From contig NZ_FONQ01000001.1 of the NCBI RefSeq assembly GCF_900112975.1, positions 62,001-126,000 on the forward strand: a stretch of 64,000 nt of DNA, read 5' to 3'. Source of the stretch: Flavobacterium xueshanense. GTDB taxonomy: Bacteria; Bacteroidota; Bacteroidia; Flavobacteriales; Flavobacteriaceae. The position numbers and the translations under genes are program-made. Below, piece after piece: positions 26,491-36,737 of the stretch (its first letter is position 1; each line of letters begins with the position of its first letter). Under the pieces are notes generated by a model that had not been told where the DNA came from, did no database searches, and saw only the letters and a list, made by a program, of their open reading frames with translations.

Positions 26491-28044
26491 TCATCTAACA
26501 CTGATTAGTGTCAATATTCTGTTATTTAGCTTTAATGATCCTGAATCTGTTTTCCAACGGACGTCAATGTTTTCACCCGCCAAAACAGTTGCAATCGCTT
26601 GCAGAGACACATCTCCGGTATTTACAGAACTTGATCTCGTTCTACTTGAGTTAGCGATTAAAACTCCATTTTGATACACACTAAAGGTAGCAATAGCATT
26701 ATCAATTCCGGGGCTTACAAAAGTACCATTCACTGCAGCAGTTTGAAAACCTGAAAAAGTACCTGCACCTACGCCAATGTCTCCAGTAATATTTGAAATC
26801 CCTGAATTGCTAACATTACCAGAAGAAGTGAACATAGCAAAGGACGACAAAACACCTAAATTGGCATGTGAACTATTTGCAGTTTTAGTTATCATTGAAG
26901 TATCAATGCCTATGGTCCCGGCAGTAGATAACATTCTTCCATCTAATGTACAATTAGCTCCTAAAGAAACTGCACCAGTATTAGCAAGGATGGTTCCTTT
27001 CATAGTAGTTAGGGCTCCTATAGTGATAGCTCCTTTAGCCAACCAAAAAACATTAGCTGCCGATGCCCCATTCAGCAGCACTATCGTTGTGCTTGCTCCT
27101 ATACTTAAAGTTGATCCCACTTTAATAACAAAAAGAGCATTTGAATTTCCCTGTCCATCTAAAGTAAGGGTACCTGCGGCGGAAGCGGCGGAAGCTACAC
27201 TATGAACCCCCGGATACAAGGTCTCCGTTCCAAATGTAGCTCCGTGCGCTACTGTAACGGGAATATTATCCAGCTGACTAAAAACCGCTTGTAAATCTGC
27301 TACCGCCTGCGCCGCTTTATTGCCCGGCACAATAGTATATTGCCCATTAAAAGTAACAGCATAAGTTCCAGTCGAGGGACTTATTGACATACCCGGTACT
27401 AAAATGTCCGTTGCTGAACTGGTAGATATTTCTGCTGTACTGTTAACGGATTTATAATTATTCGAATTAGCCAAAACAAATGCTGTAGTTGCTAATTGCG
27501 AAGTATTAGTTCCTACGGCTGCTGTTGGAGCTACCGATATTCCTGTAAAAGTTGGAGATTCCGAAAAAACTAACTTTCCACTCCCAGCCTCGTCGGTCAA
27601 AGAATTTTGTATTTGTGCTGAAAATATACTTCCTACTTCTGTTCCAAATAAAGTTCCTGTTTTTGGTAAGGTAATATCTGTTACTGCCGTTGTTGTAATT
27701 GTAGTAGCAAATGCTCCTGGTAATGCAAGCGTTGCTAAGTTACTATTGGCTATTCCAGTTCCCCCATTTATCGGCAAAACTAAACCTGTAACAAAATTGT
27801 TCCAGCCCAAATTATAAAAATTGAATAGTGAAGTTGTGGTGTTATAAATGAGAAGTCCTGTTGCAGGTAAGCTTATTGCGTCTCGTTCTGCTGAAGTCAA
27901 GCGAGGCAATAGAAATCCTTTAGTAGTAGATTGAATGTCTAATATCGACGAAATTTCAGGAGTTGTTGTCCCGATTCCTACTTGTGCATTTGATACTATC
28001 GAAATTAATAATAGAATGAATAAGAACGAAATACTATTTTTCAT
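26491..28044 (-). CDS. secreted DUF3494 (ice-binding-like) protein
   Basis: A 517-residue protein with a signal peptide (S-N-A-Q), an N-terminal region common in flavobacterial surface proteins (V-G-I-G-T-T-T-P ... L-L-I-Y-N-T) and a DUF3494 beta-solenoid from about 215 to 400. The family motifs are visible: L-Y-P-G-V-H-S, T-L-T-L-D-G-Q-G, N-G-A-S-A-A-N-V-F-W and G-T-I-L-A-N-T-G. The family includes ice-binding proteins that slow ice growth or aid attachment to ice. Activity cannot be judged from sequence, as many members are only adhesins. The C-terminus lacks a clear T9SS domain, so surface anchoring is uncertain. Confidence 0.9.
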   Translation of the reverse strand: MKNSISFLFILLLISIVSNAQVGIGTTTPEISSILDIQSTTKGFLLPRLTSAERDAISLPATGLLIYNTTTSLFNFYNLGWNNFVTGLVLPINGGTGIANSNLATLALPGAFATTITTTAVTDITLPKTGTLFGTEVGSIFSAQIQNSLTDEAGSGKLVFSESPTFTGISVAPTAAVGTNTSQLATTAFVLANSNNYKSVNSTAEISTSSATDILVPGMSISPSTGTYAVTFNGQYTIVPGNKAAQAVADLQAVFSQLDNIPVTVAHGATFGTETLYPGVHSVASAASAAGTLTLDGQGNSNALFVIKVGSTLSIGASTTIVLLNGASAANVFWLAKGAITIGALTTMKGTILANTGAVSLGANCTLDGRMLSTAGTIGIDTSMITKTANSSHANLGVLSSFAMFTSSGNVSNSGISNITGDIGVGAGTFSGFQTAAVNGTFVSPGIDNAIATFSVYQNGVLIANSSRTRSSSVNTGDVSLQAIATVLAGENIDVRWKTDSGSLKLNNRILTLISVR

Positions 28045-28116
28045 ATATTTTTGATTACTCTATTGAGACTTATCTTGACCTGTAGAAAATCAAAACTTTT
28101 TTAAATAAAAAAGTAT

Positions 28117-28215
28117 TAAAATCCATCAAGATCTGTTTGAGTTCCGGTTGTTGTTCCTTTTACTACTATAAAATCGCGGGAAGCAGACCACAAAGAGCAG
28201 CTACTGTATCGGACA
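28117..28215 (-). pseudogene. relic of a carboxypeptidase-like regulatory domain
   Basis: The minus-strand frame reads D-F-I-V-V-K-G-T-T-T-G-T-Q-T-D-L-D-G-F and then a stop. The V-K-G-T-x-x-G-x-x-T-D-x-D-G-x-F pattern is the core of the domain fused to many Bacteroidota TonB receptors. Nothing recognisable continues on either side. A chance open frame is possible. Confidence 0.3.
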
Positions 28216-28387
28216 CATTTTGAATAAATCAAACTTGTACAAAGTATAGATAGAAACAACATCAAGCCTCTGCTAGACTATTTTTTGTTGCAAATTAAAT
28301 AATTAGTTCAATAATTGACTAATTGTTTGCTTTGACGCGAAATTAGATTCATTTTTATGATAATTTTATGAATGTTAGAAACTACAT

Positions 28388-28409
28388 CGTTTTCGTTGTA
28401 ACGAAAACG
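28388..28409. promoter_or_regulatory. perfect 10-bp-arm palindrome, possible operator
   Basis: CGTTTTCGTT-GT-AACGAAAACG is a palindrome with ten-base arms and a two-base centre, about 345 bp upstream of the DUF3494 gene. Such near-perfect compact palindromes fit a dimeric regulator (LacI-like centre spacing). No T run follows, so it is not a terminator. Confidence 0.4.
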
Positions 28410-28631
28410 TTATCGATTTTAAAAATAGACACTTGAATATTAGTCCAAATTATTTAAATAACTTGTTTAGAATACACAAACTGAAAGATTCTGATTTCTA
28501 ATAAACCAAATCCACTCGATAGTATTTTAGACAAATTATTCAATCTGTAAGTGACCAACGGGTAAATACAATGTTGATTGTCAACAACCAGATCAGTATG
28601 TGTTTGCTGCTATTTTACTCAAAAATCAGTA

Positions 28632-28967
28632 TTATTTTTTTGCTAAATAATCTAAAAATCGCAAAAAAGAGCGTTCTCTTAAATACGCTAAATTTAATTC
28701 GTTTGCGTAGGCTTCCCGCTCAAAACTAATGTTTCTATACGCTAAGTCAGCATTTTTATACTGAGCCAATCGAACCAAATATTCTATAAAATACCAAATA
28801 AAAAATGGAATTATCAATAACTCCAATTGTTGTCGAAGATGAATTTTTTCGTGATTGACAAAAATTTTATTTCCTTTATCCACACCATATTTTACAAATA
28901 CAAAAGGAAATAAAGCCAATCCACGATATCCTTTCGGAATTAAATATTTAGTGACAATTAGTAACAT
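28632..28967 (-). CDS. small protein with HEKIH motif, possible mini-metallopeptidase
   Basis: A 111-residue protein with an ATG start. Residues H39-E40-K41-I42-H43 form an HExxH zinc motif, followed by a hydrophobic segment (about 50-66) and E83-R-E85-A-Y-A-N, which could give the third ligand of a gluzincin. I have seen no named family for it. The short length fits the idea of a mini-gluzincin. No signal peptide is obvious; the first hydrophobic stretch (about 13-28) is weak. It lies alone between surface protein genes. Confidence 0.55.
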   Translation of the reverse strand: MLLIVTKYLIPKGYRGLALFPFVFVKYGVDKGNKIFVNHEKIHLRQQLELLIIPFFIWYFIEYLVRLAQYKNADLAYRNISFEREAYANELNLAYLRERSFLRFLDYLAKK

Positions 28968-29483
28968 TTGGCAGCGTTTGTAAATTTTAGTAATTTAAGG
29001 AGTAAAGTACTAAATAAATATCCGATTTAGTGACATTTGCAAACTCAAAAATTAACGTCTAAAAAGAATTCATTTTTCTACAATTTCAAATCACATCATG
29101 CCATTTGGCTCATTTCCTTTATTACCCTGAAAACAATTAAAATAGTAATTTAGGCATTATTTTCATTCTTAAATTAACTGAGTTTCGGAAGAAAGTAAAT
29201 TAAAAACTTTTATTCGTTTATAATTCGTCCTTTACTTTGACTTTTTATTTTTTTTATCACCTGTCTTTATTTGATTATCAATTTTATTAATTGGTTACAA
29301 TCTTACAAAATGTATAACTATCATTGAAAATAAAAAACAATTCGTAAAAAAAATCCCTTTTTATTTATAAAAAATGCTTTACAAGGACTATTTTTGCAGT
29401 TAGTCAGTTTTTTTTGTGACATTAACGGCATTTTAATAATTTTTTTTCGATTTTACTAAACCCATATAACATCATTACATATT
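28968..29483. other. intergenic region upstream of the large T9SS gene
   Basis: No gene recognised. It includes a -7 box match at 29389-29396 that would drive the gene at 29484 with a leader of about 80 bases. The stretch is AT-rich with many T and A runs. Confidence 0.5.
29389..29396 (+). promoter_or_regulatory. -7 box before the large T9SS gene
   Basis: TATTTTTG matches TAnnTTTG. The distance to the assumed start at 29484 is 87 bases. No -33 match at the expected distance was identified. Confidence 0.35.
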
Positions 29484-32400
29484 TTGGACCAAAAATACTT
29501 CTCCAAAAATACCGATAATTTTAAATTTACTTTGAATATTGCTAATTTTCCTTCAATTAGTGTAAAAAAGAAACAATATAAAATCCAGTTTATAATTCCC
29601 TTGAGTTTGCTGATGATGTTTTTATTTGCGGGAAATACATTTGCACAAACGACACTTTTTAGCTCAGGTTTTGAAACTAGTGATGCAACATTTACAAGCT
29701 CTGCCGGTACAAATACCATAATTACCCAACCTAATACAGACAATCAAAAAACAGGAATAAATTCTGGAAAAATGGTGGCAAATGCCGATAATACCAGCTT
29801 CACAGGTTCCATCATTACTTCGAATAGAATTTCTTTTATCGCCGGAAGGTATTATACGGTCTCTGTTTGGGCGAAGGCAGCTGGAGATGTCTCCTTTTTG
29901 AAAATTAAAAAGTCAGTAAATGCAACCAATGCCGATATGATTGCTGCGACAGGAACTGACGTAATTTTAACATCTTCTTCAGCTAATGTTACAACAACAA
30001 GCTATGTGCAATTTTCCGCAACTATTATGGCTTCGGCTACTGAAAACAAATTTGTTGGAATACAGGTCATATCTGGGGCACAAGGGAACAGATTATCTAC
30101 TGTATACATAGATGACATTAGCATTGTTGAAAACACTAGCTTTCCTATAACTTATTGTACTCCTTCTGTAAGTAGTGGCCTCGAAACAACCAGATACATT
30201 TCAAAAATTAGCTTTATTGGCACGTTGAATGACGTAACTAACACATCAACCTTCTCATCCACAACTCCTGGGTATGAGGATTTCTCTAATCTATCCAACA
30301 AAGCGATACAGGCGCAGGGTGAGGGAATCAATGTATTCTTTCAAAGTCCTAACTCTCAAAATATTGTTGCCTGGGTAGACTGGAACAAAGATGGAGACTT
30401 TTATGATACGGGAGAACAAGTGTATTCTTGTGATGCTTCCGGCTCAACTATTTATACCGCATCTACAACTTTTGGATTTATTATCCCACCAACAACTGCT
30501 TCTGGCGATTATAGAATTAGAATAAGATGTGTTGCATACAATTCAACACTAGCTGCCACTCCATGTGGTAACATCAATACTTATGGAGAAACAGAAGATT
30601 ATTTATTTACTGTAATTTCAAGTTGTTCCGCAACAATCACAAGTATAACAAATGGATTCAATTGCGGAACAGGCTCCGTTACATTAGGAATAACCGGATC
30701 AGCCGGTAGCACGCAATACCGTTGGTACGATGCACAAACAGGAGGGACATTAGTAGGAACGACAGCGTCAACCACATGGCCAACCCCTTCTATTACTGCC
30801 ACAACAACGTATTTCGTAACGGCATTAAATGGGAGTTGCGAATCTTTATTTAGAACCCCGGTCGTGGCAACTATAAAACCGGTTCCCACTCTAACTTTTC
30901 CAAATGCCAACCCTGAAGTTTGTGGCGAAAATAGCATTATATCACTACAAGTAACAGGAAGTAATGAACAAGTTTATCTAATTGACGAAAATTTTGAAAG
31001 CGGTTCTCTAGGAGCTTTTTCAAATTACAACATTATATCAAACAGCGCATCTATTGACAATAGCTCCTCTTGGCAAATTAAATCCAGTACATTTGTTCCT
31101 GGATATCCGCCTTTTTATGTTTGGTTTCCTGCAATATCCTCTGGTTTTGGAACAAATAAGTTTGCAATGGCTGCGTCGGATGTTGGAGGTTCTTCAATAC
31201 ACAATGAACTTCGTTCAACAAACATTAATGCTAGCAACTTTTTAAATTTAAAACTTTCTTTAAGAATTTATTTCTCAAGGTACACCCCAGATGACACAAG
31301 CACACTTTCTGAATTTGTTGCCATAGAAATTTCAGATAATAATGGTGCTTGGACTACTATTAATCCTAATTACACTACCGACTTAGGAATCGGAACACGT
31401 TTTGACTCCAAAACGTATGACTTAAACAGTTATGCAGGAAAATCGAATTTAAGAGTTAGAATTAGATATTATGCTAATGGATGGTTTGACGGAGTAGCGA
31501 TTGATGACATCAAATTATTTGGTGATAGACCATTATCCCCTTCATTTCAGTGGACAAGTGCTCTTCCTATCGATGCTTACACTAATGCCGCTTGTACTTT
31601 GCCTTATACCGCCGGTACACCTGCGTCAATTGTTTACGTGAAACCAACGTTGGCACAACTGGAACAAAGTACTTATTCATTTACAGCAAAAGCAAATTTA
31701 GCAAATAGCTGTTCCACAAGCGCAATCATAAACGTAACAAACAAATCCAAAGTTTGGCAAAACTCAACCACCGACTGGAATAATACGAGCAACTGGAAAC
31801 CAGTTGGAGTTCCTACGGCCGATAATTGTGTGATTATCCCAAGTACAACTATCATCCCTATCATTCCTAACCCCGGCGCTTTGGCCAAAAACCTAACCGT
31901 TAAATCTACCGGTAACTTAGAACTCTCAACAGGAAGTAGCCTCACCGTAACGGACTGGATTAATGTGAATACAAGCGGAGTTTTTAATATAAGAGACAAA
32001 GCCAGTCTAATACAAATAAATAATGTCGCTAATACGGGAATTGTAAATATTGAAAGAGTTACGCCACCGATATCTAAACTTGATTATACATATTGGGGTT
32101 CACCAGTAACATTGGGTTCTAATTTTTCTTTAGGATCATTATCTCCTAACAGTCCTTTGATGTTTTCTTGGAAACCAACTGTTGGGGGTGGAGCAGGAAA
32201 CTGGCAAAACGAAACGATAGCTACAATCATGGATCCAAGAAAAGGATACATTGTGCGTGCTCCAAACTCTTTTAGCAGCTCAATTAAAACACCTTATACC
32301 GCAACCTTCGCTGGAACTCCTAACAATGGTGACATATTTGCACCAATAAGCAAGGGAACTTTAATCGGAACTACGGATGTTGATGCTGAAAATGACGAAT

Positions 32401-33497
32401 GGAATCTTATAGGAAATCCGTATCCTTCGGCACTTGACGCTGCAAAATTCTTAAATCTCGCTGTTAATACATCTGTTATTGATGGAACCTTATATCTTTG
32501 GACACATAATTCACAGCCTAATGCTGCCACTATTGATCCATTTTATGGGGATTATGTTTTGAATTACACTGACACTGACTATGCAGTTTTTAACACAACG
32601 GGCGGAACCGCTACTGCGCCCGCTTCCACAGGCGGATTTGCACCAACAGGATATATAGCTTCTGGTCAATCATTTTTTGTAAAAGCAGCAAATAATATGA
32701 TAAATGGGACAACTGCTAATGTAACTTTTAACAATAGTATGCGTATTTCAGGACAAAATAGTAACTTCTTTAAGTTGACTAAAAACAATAATGAGGAGGC
32801 CATTCCTAAGACTGTTACTGATATAGAGCGGCACCGCATTTGGATAAACCTCACTAATAACTCCGGAGCTTTCAGTCAAACATTGGTTGGATATATTCAG
32901 GATGCGACACAAGGATTAGACCGGAGTTTTGACGGCGAATCTTTGGGAGGAAATGACGTTAGCTTCTACTCTATTATACCGGAAGCGGAATTAACGATTC
33001 AAGGGCGTGCGTTACCATTTGATGAAAATGATCAGATTACTTTAGGATATGATTCGGAAATTTCTGGCGAACTATCAATTAGAATTGATCATATTGACGG
33101 ACTTTTCAACACTCAAAACATCTATTTAGAAGATAAAGAACTGAGTGTAATTCATAATTTAAAAGAAAAACCGTATGTTTTCAACACAGAAAAAGGAACT
33201 TTCAACGATCGTTTCTACCTGCGTTTCACTGACAAAACATTAGGAACGGATACCTTTAATTTATCTAAGTCTGATGGGGTAATTGTGGTTGTAAATCAAA
33301 ACGTTACCGTTCAGTCTTCGAACCAGCTGATAAAAAATATTGTCGTATACGATTTGTTGGGAAGAAAAATAGATAATTATAAAAAAGTAAATGCTCTAAA
33401 ATATACTTTGAGTCATTTAAACAAAACAACAGCCGGTTTAATTGTGAAAATCACTTTAGATAATGACACTGTAGTTTCCAAAAAAATAATATACTAA
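29484..33497 (+). CDS. large GEVED-domain T9SS surface protein
   Basis: A 1337-residue secreted protein. The assumed TTG start gives a long positively charged amino end before the signal peptide (I-P-L-S-L-L-M-M-F-L-F-A-G-N-T-F-A-Q, about 37-54); another start nearer the signal is possible. Domains in order: a carbohydrate-binding-like module (55-225), a GEVED domain (about 235-375, ending Y-G-E-T-E-D-Y-L-F-T-V), Ig-like/PKD-like repeats (about 380-470 and 700-760), a jelly-roll-like part (485-690) and a type A-like T9SS sorting domain (about 1260-1337). It is likely an adhesin or surface layer element. No enzymatic motif was seen. Confidence 0.88.
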   Translation: MDQKYFSKNTDNFKFTLNIANFPSISVKKKQYKIQFIIPLSLLMMFLFAGNTFAQTTLFSSGFETSDATFTSSAGTNTIITQPNTDNQKTGINSGKMVANADNTSFTGSIITSNRISFIAGRYYTVSVWAKAAGDVSFLKIKKSVNATNADMIAATGTDVILTSSSANVTTTSYVQFSATIMASATENKFVGIQVISGAQGNRLSTVYIDDISIVENTSFPITYCTPSVSSGLETTRYISKISFIGTLNDVTNTSTFSSTTPGYEDFSNLSNKAIQAQGEGINVFFQSPNSQNIVAWVDWNKDGDFYDTGEQVYSCDASGSTIYTASTTFGFIIPPTTASGDYRIRIRCVAYNSTLAATPCGNINTYGETEDYLFTVISSCSATITSITNGFNCGTGSVTLGITGSAGSTQYRWYDAQTGGTLVGTTASTTWPTPSITATTTYFVTALNGSCESLFRTPVVATIKPVPTLTFPNANPEVCGENSIISLQVTGSNEQVYLIDENFESGSLGAFSNYNIISNSASIDNSSSWQIKSSTFVPGYPPFYVWFPAISSGFGTNKFAMAASDVGGSSIHNELRSTNINASNFLNLKLSLRIYFSRYTPDDTSTLSEFVAIEISDNNGAWTTINPNYTTDLGIGTRFDSKTYDLNSYAGKSNLRVRIRYYANGWFDGVAIDDIKLFGDRPLSPSFQWTSALPIDAYTNAACTLPYTAGTPASIVYVKPTLAQLEQSTYSFTAKANLANSCSTSAIINVTNKSKVWQNSTTDWNNTSNWKPVGVPTADNCVIIPSTTIIPIIPNPGALAKNLTVKSTGNLELSTGSSLTVTDWINVNTSGVFNIRDKASLIQINNVANTGIVNIERVTPPISKLDYTYWGSPVTLGSNFSLGSLSPNSPLMFSWKPTVGGGAGNWQNETIATIMDPRKGYIVRAPNSFSSSIKTPYTATFAGTPNNGDIFAPISKGTLIGTTDVDAENDEWNLIGNPYPSALDAAKFLNLAVNTSVIDGTLYLWTHNSQPNAATIDPFYGDYVLNYTDTDYAVFNTTGGTATAPASTGGFAPTGYIASGQSFFVKAANNMINGTTANVTFNNSMRISGQNSNFFKLTKNNNEEAIPKTVTDIERHRIWINLTNNSGAFSQTLVGYIQDATQGLDRSFDGESLGGNDVSFYSIIPEAELTIQGRALPFDENDQITLGYDSEISGELSIRIDHIDGLFNTQNIYLEDKELSVIHNLKEKPYVFNTEKGTFNDRFYLRFTDKTLGTDTFNLSKSDGVIVVVNQNVTVQSSNQLIKNIVVYDLLGRKIDNYKKVNALKYTLSHLNKTTAGLIVKITLDNDTVVSKKIIY

Positions 33498-33513
33498 TTA
33501 ACACGCATCCTCC

Positions 33514-33545
33514 AAAAACTACTCCTCACCGAGTGGTTTTTTTTT
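33514..33545 (+). terminator. terminator after the large T9SS gene
   Basis: AAAACTACTC and GAGTGGTTTT pair with one G-U wobble around a six-base loop, followed by a run of nine T. Confidence 0.75.
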
Positions 33546-33747
33546 GAAAAAAATTTAAAAATATTTCTGGCAATTCAACAATTTTATTAGTTCAAAAAAT
33601 AGAAAGAGATTCATTCTAACTTCCCTTATAAAATTTCTAAATTTGTATTGCTAAGATAATTCTGTTTTAATCAACAACTCAATAGTTTGAGTGAATCGTA
33701 TAAATTGAAATATTGTAAATAATTTTCACAAAAGAATATCCCCAAAC

Positions 33748-33924
33748 ATGATTGACGAGAACAATGGAAATAAATTAATTGAAGGTGAAGATTTCTATTT
33801 TACACCCGAAGGTTATAAATGTTTTACAGAAAAACACCATTTAAAAAGAGGGTATTGTTGTAAAAGTGGCTGTCGTCATTGTCCCTACGGTTTTGATAAA
33901 AAAACAGGATCCAATAAAAAGTAA
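33748..33924 (+). CDS. DUF5522 family small cysteine-rich protein
   Basis: A 58-residue protein, easily missed because of its length. F-Y-F-T-P-E-G-Y-K-C-F-T-E-K-H-H (17-31) is followed by K-R-G-Y-C-C-K-S-G-C-R-H-C-P-Y-G-F (33-49), the signature of DUF5522. The cysteines C37, C38, C42 and C45 suggest a zinc or iron-sulfur site. The ATG at 33748 follows an AT-rich leader. No function is known for the family. It lies alone between the T9SS gene and hutU. Confidence 0.82.
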   Translation: MIDENNGNKLIEGEDFYFTPEGYKCFTEKHHLKRGYCCKSGCRHCPYGFDKKTGSNKK

Positions 33925-34147
33925 CTCCATTTAAGAATCCAAGTCAACAAAATATAGTTTTAAAAATATCAATGTAAAAATGGATATTTGTTTACAGAAA
34001 TACAGAATCAAAATTCACAAATCCTATTATAGGTGGATATTCGTTATCCTTAGTGTTTTTTTTTATTATAATAGTGTCCTATCGAGCGCAGTCGAGATAC
34101 TTTTTTAAAACAATACACTTAAAAATTAACGTAACAAGATTTAAAAA

Positions 34148-36130
34148 ATGACTTTCCAAGAACAAATACTACAAGGGATTCCATCGGTTTTACCAAAACT
34201 TAAACCATACGAAACAGAAATTAATCACGCACCAAAACGAAAAGAAATTCTTTTGGCAGAGGAAAAAAAATTAGCCCTTCGTAATGCTTTGCGTTACTTT
34301 GAACCAGAACTTCATAGTGAGCTAATACAAGAATTTCGACAAGAATTAGAAACATACGGCCGTATTTATATGTATCGCTTTCGTCCCGATTATGAAATGC
34401 GAGCGCGTCCAATTGATGAATATCCTGGAAAAAGCGAACAGGCCAAAGCGATTATGTTGATGATTCAAAATAATCTGGATTACGCAGTTGCACAACATCC
34501 TCATGAGTTGATAACCTATGGCGGCAATGGAGCGGTTTTTCAAAACTGGGCACAGTATTTATTGACGATGCAATACTTATCAGAGATGACTGATGAACAA
34601 ACCTTGACGATGTATTCCGGGCATCCAATGGGTTTGTTCCCTTCCCATAAAGAAGCGCCAAGAGTTGTAGTAACAAATGGCATGGTAATTCCTAATTATT
34701 CTAAACCGGACGATTGGGAAAAAATGAATGCTTTGGGCGTTTCTCAATATGGACAAATGACGGCCGGAAGTTACATGTACATTGGTCCTCAAGGAATTGT
34801 ACACGGAACAACTATTACGGTTTTGAATGGTTTTCGTAAAATAAAACGCAGTCCAAAAGGTGGCTTATTTGTCACTTCTGGTTTGGGCGGAATGTCTGGC
34901 GCACAACCTAAAGCTGGTAATATTGCCGGTTGTATCACCGTTTGTGCCGAAGTAAATTCAAAAATAACGCACATTCGCCACAGTCAAGGATGGATTAATG
35001 AAGTCATTGAAAATATTGATGCACTGGTAAAAAGAGTCACTTTGGCGAAAGCCAATAAAGAAATTGTCTCTATCGGATATCTTGGAAATGTAGTAGACGT
35101 TTGGGAAAAATTTGACCAGGAAAATATTCATATAGATTTAGGATCCGATCAAACTTCGCTTCATAATCCTTGGGCAGGCGGCTATTATCCTTCTGATGTT
35201 TCCTTTGAAGAAGCTAATGAAATGATGGCTAATGACCCGGAATTATTCAAAATAAAAGTACATGAAACATTACGCAGACACACTACTGCTATCAATAAAC
35301 ATACTGCCAAAGGAACGTATTTCTTTGATTATGGAAATGCTTTTTTATTGGAAGCTTCCCGTGCCGGTGCAGATGTCATGGCGGAGAATCATATCGATTT
35401 CAGGTATCCGAGTTATGTACAGGATATTATGGGTCCTATGTGTTTTGATTACGGTTTTGGCCCTTTCCGATGGGTTTGTGCCTCGGGAAAACCAGAAGAT
35501 TTAGTCCAAACAGATTTTATTGCTTGCCAAGTTCTGGAAGAAATGGCAAAAACTGCGCCTGAAGAAATCCAACAACAGATGCAAGATAATATTCATTGGA
35601 TAAAAGGTGCGCAGGAAAATAAATTAGTTGTAGGTTCACAAGCCCGAATTCTTTATGCTGATGCAGAAGGGCGTGTAAAAATTGCCGAAGCTTTTAATCA
35701 GGCTATTGCCAAAGGCGAAATAGGAATTATAATTTTGGGCAGGGATCATCATGATGTTTCCGGCACCGATTCTCCATACAGAGAAACTTCTAATATCTAT
35801 GATGGTTCAAAATTTACAGCCGACATGGCGATACAGAATGTCATTGGAGACAGCTTTCGTGGCGCTACCTGGGTATCCATTCACAATGGCGGCGGCGTAG
35901 GCTGGGGAGAGGTAATAAACGGTGGATTTGGTATGGTTCTTGATGGTTCAAAAGAAGCGTCAAGACGTTTAGCATTAATGCTTTTCTGGGATGTTAACAA
36001 CGGAATTTCCCGAAGAAGCTGGGCACGAAACGACGGAGCATTATTTGCAATTAAAAGAGCGATGGAGACCCAACCTTTGTTGAAAGTGACCATCCCGAAC
36101 ATGGTAGCCGACAATTTGTTGGATTTTTAA
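34148..36130 (+). CDS. hutU: urocanate hydratase
   Basis: The 660-residue enzyme converts urocanate to imidazolone propionate, the second step of histidine degradation, using tightly bound NAD+ as an electrophile. Seen in sequence: the substrate and NAD region G-G-N-G-A-V-F-Q-N-W, the phosphate-loop-like G-L-G-G-M-S-G-A-Q-P-K-A, and the conserved C-terminal S-I-H-N-G-G-G-V-G-W-G. It is longer than the common 555-residue form, as in other Bacteroidota. No hutH, hutI or hutG is adjacent. The leader contains a Bacteroidota repeat-like sequence at about 34082-34104. Confidence 0.97.
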   Translation: MTFQEQILQGIPSVLPKLKPYETEINHAPKRKEILLAEEKKLALRNALRYFEPELHSELIQEFRQELETYGRIYMYRFRPDYEMRARPIDEYPGKSEQAKAIMLMIQNNLDYAVAQHPHELITYGGNGAVFQNWAQYLLTMQYLSEMTDEQTLTMYSGHPMGLFPSHKEAPRVVVTNGMVIPNYSKPDDWEKMNALGVSQYGQMTAGSYMYIGPQGIVHGTTITVLNGFRKIKRSPKGGLFVTSGLGGMSGAQPKAGNIAGCITVCAEVNSKITHIRHSQGWINEVIENIDALVKRVTLAKANKEIVSIGYLGNVVDVWEKFDQENIHIDLGSDQTSLHNPWAGGYYPSDVSFEEANEMMANDPELFKIKVHETLRRHTTAINKHTAKGTYFFDYGNAFLLEASRAGADVMAENHIDFRYPSYVQDIMGPMCFDYGFGPFRWVCASGKPEDLVQTDFIACQVLEEMAKTAPEEIQQQMQDNIHWIKGAQENKLVVGSQARILYADAEGRVKIAEAFNQAIAKGEIGIIILGRDHHDVSGTDSPYRETSNIYDGSKFTADMAIQNVIGDSFRGATWVSIHNGGGVGWGEVINGGFGMVLDGSKEASRRLALMLFWDVNNGISRRSWARNDGALFAIKRAMETQPLLKVTIPNMVADNLLDF

Positions 36131-36179
36131 AAATTTGAACGTATCTTTAATAAACATTTAATAATCAAATAATTAAATC

Positions 36180-36716
36180 ATGAAAGCAATTAAACTACTT
36201 CCGCTACTTCTACTTTTCGTAATTGCATCATGCACTTCCGTAAAAGTATATTCCGATTATGATAATAATGTGGATTTTACTCAATACAAAACGTATGCTT
36301 TTCATAAAAAAGGCATCGATCGAGTTGAAATTTCAGAACTGGACAAGAAAAGAATACTCAATGCCATAGACACCGAATTAAGCAGAAAAGGAATGACCAA
36401 AAGTGAAAATCCAGATTTGCTGATTAATATACTTACAAAAGAGAGAGAAAGAATTGACGTAAACCAATACAACGCCGGTTGGGGATATGGTTGGGGTTGG
36501 GGATGGAATCCGTATTTATGGGGAGGTCGTAGCACTTATGTTACCTCATCAACGGAAGGAACATTGTATGTTGATTTAATTGATGCCAAGAAAAAAGAAT
36601 TGGTTTGGCAAGGCGAAGGAATTGGCTATTTAACTGAAAACCGCAATGAAAAAGAAAAACAAATCAATGAATTTGTGGCTAAAATTTTAGAGCAATTCCC
36701 GCCGAAAGCAAAATAG
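36180..36716 (+). CDS. DUF4136 lipoprotein
   Basis: A 178-residue lipoprotein (lipobox I-A-S-C18) with the DUF4136 core: V-Y-S-D-Y-D, D-F-T-Q-Y-K-T-Y-A-F, an N-P-D-L-L-I-N strand and a G-T-L-Y-V-D-L-I-D near the end. A Gly/Trp-rich loop (G-W-G-Y-G-W-G-W-G-W, about 100-110) is characteristic of the family. It is probably on the periplasmic face of the outer membrane; function unknown. It follows hutU by 49 bp, but no link is evident. Confidence 0.9.
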   Translation: MKAIKLLPLLLLFVIASCTSVKVYSDYDNNVDFTQYKTYAFHKKGIDRVEISELDKKRILNAIDTELSRKGMTKSENPDLLINILTKERERIDVNQYNAGWGYGWGWGWNPYLWGGRSTYVTSSTEGTLYVDLIDAKKKELVWQGEGIGYLTENRNEKEKQINEFVAKILEQFPPKAK

Positions 36717-36737
36717 TTTCCCATCAGATTCAAACAT

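Larger units (their letters stand above)
28045..28631. other. gap with a gene relic and an operator-like palindrome
   Basis: No full gene. A short minus-strand frame at 28117-28215 encodes V-V-K-G-T-T-T-G-T-Q-T-D-L-D-G-F, the start of a carboxypeptidase-like regulatory domain as in TonB receptors, then a stop. A 22-base palindrome lies at 28388-28409. The remainder is AT-rich. Confidence 0.5.

Noticed and set aside
34082..34104. ATCGAGCGCAGTCGAGAT near hutU as an operator
   Set aside because: Looks like a common flavobacterial intergenic repeat (TCGACTGCGCTCGA type). The arms are imperfect and no regulator is near, so it was not called.
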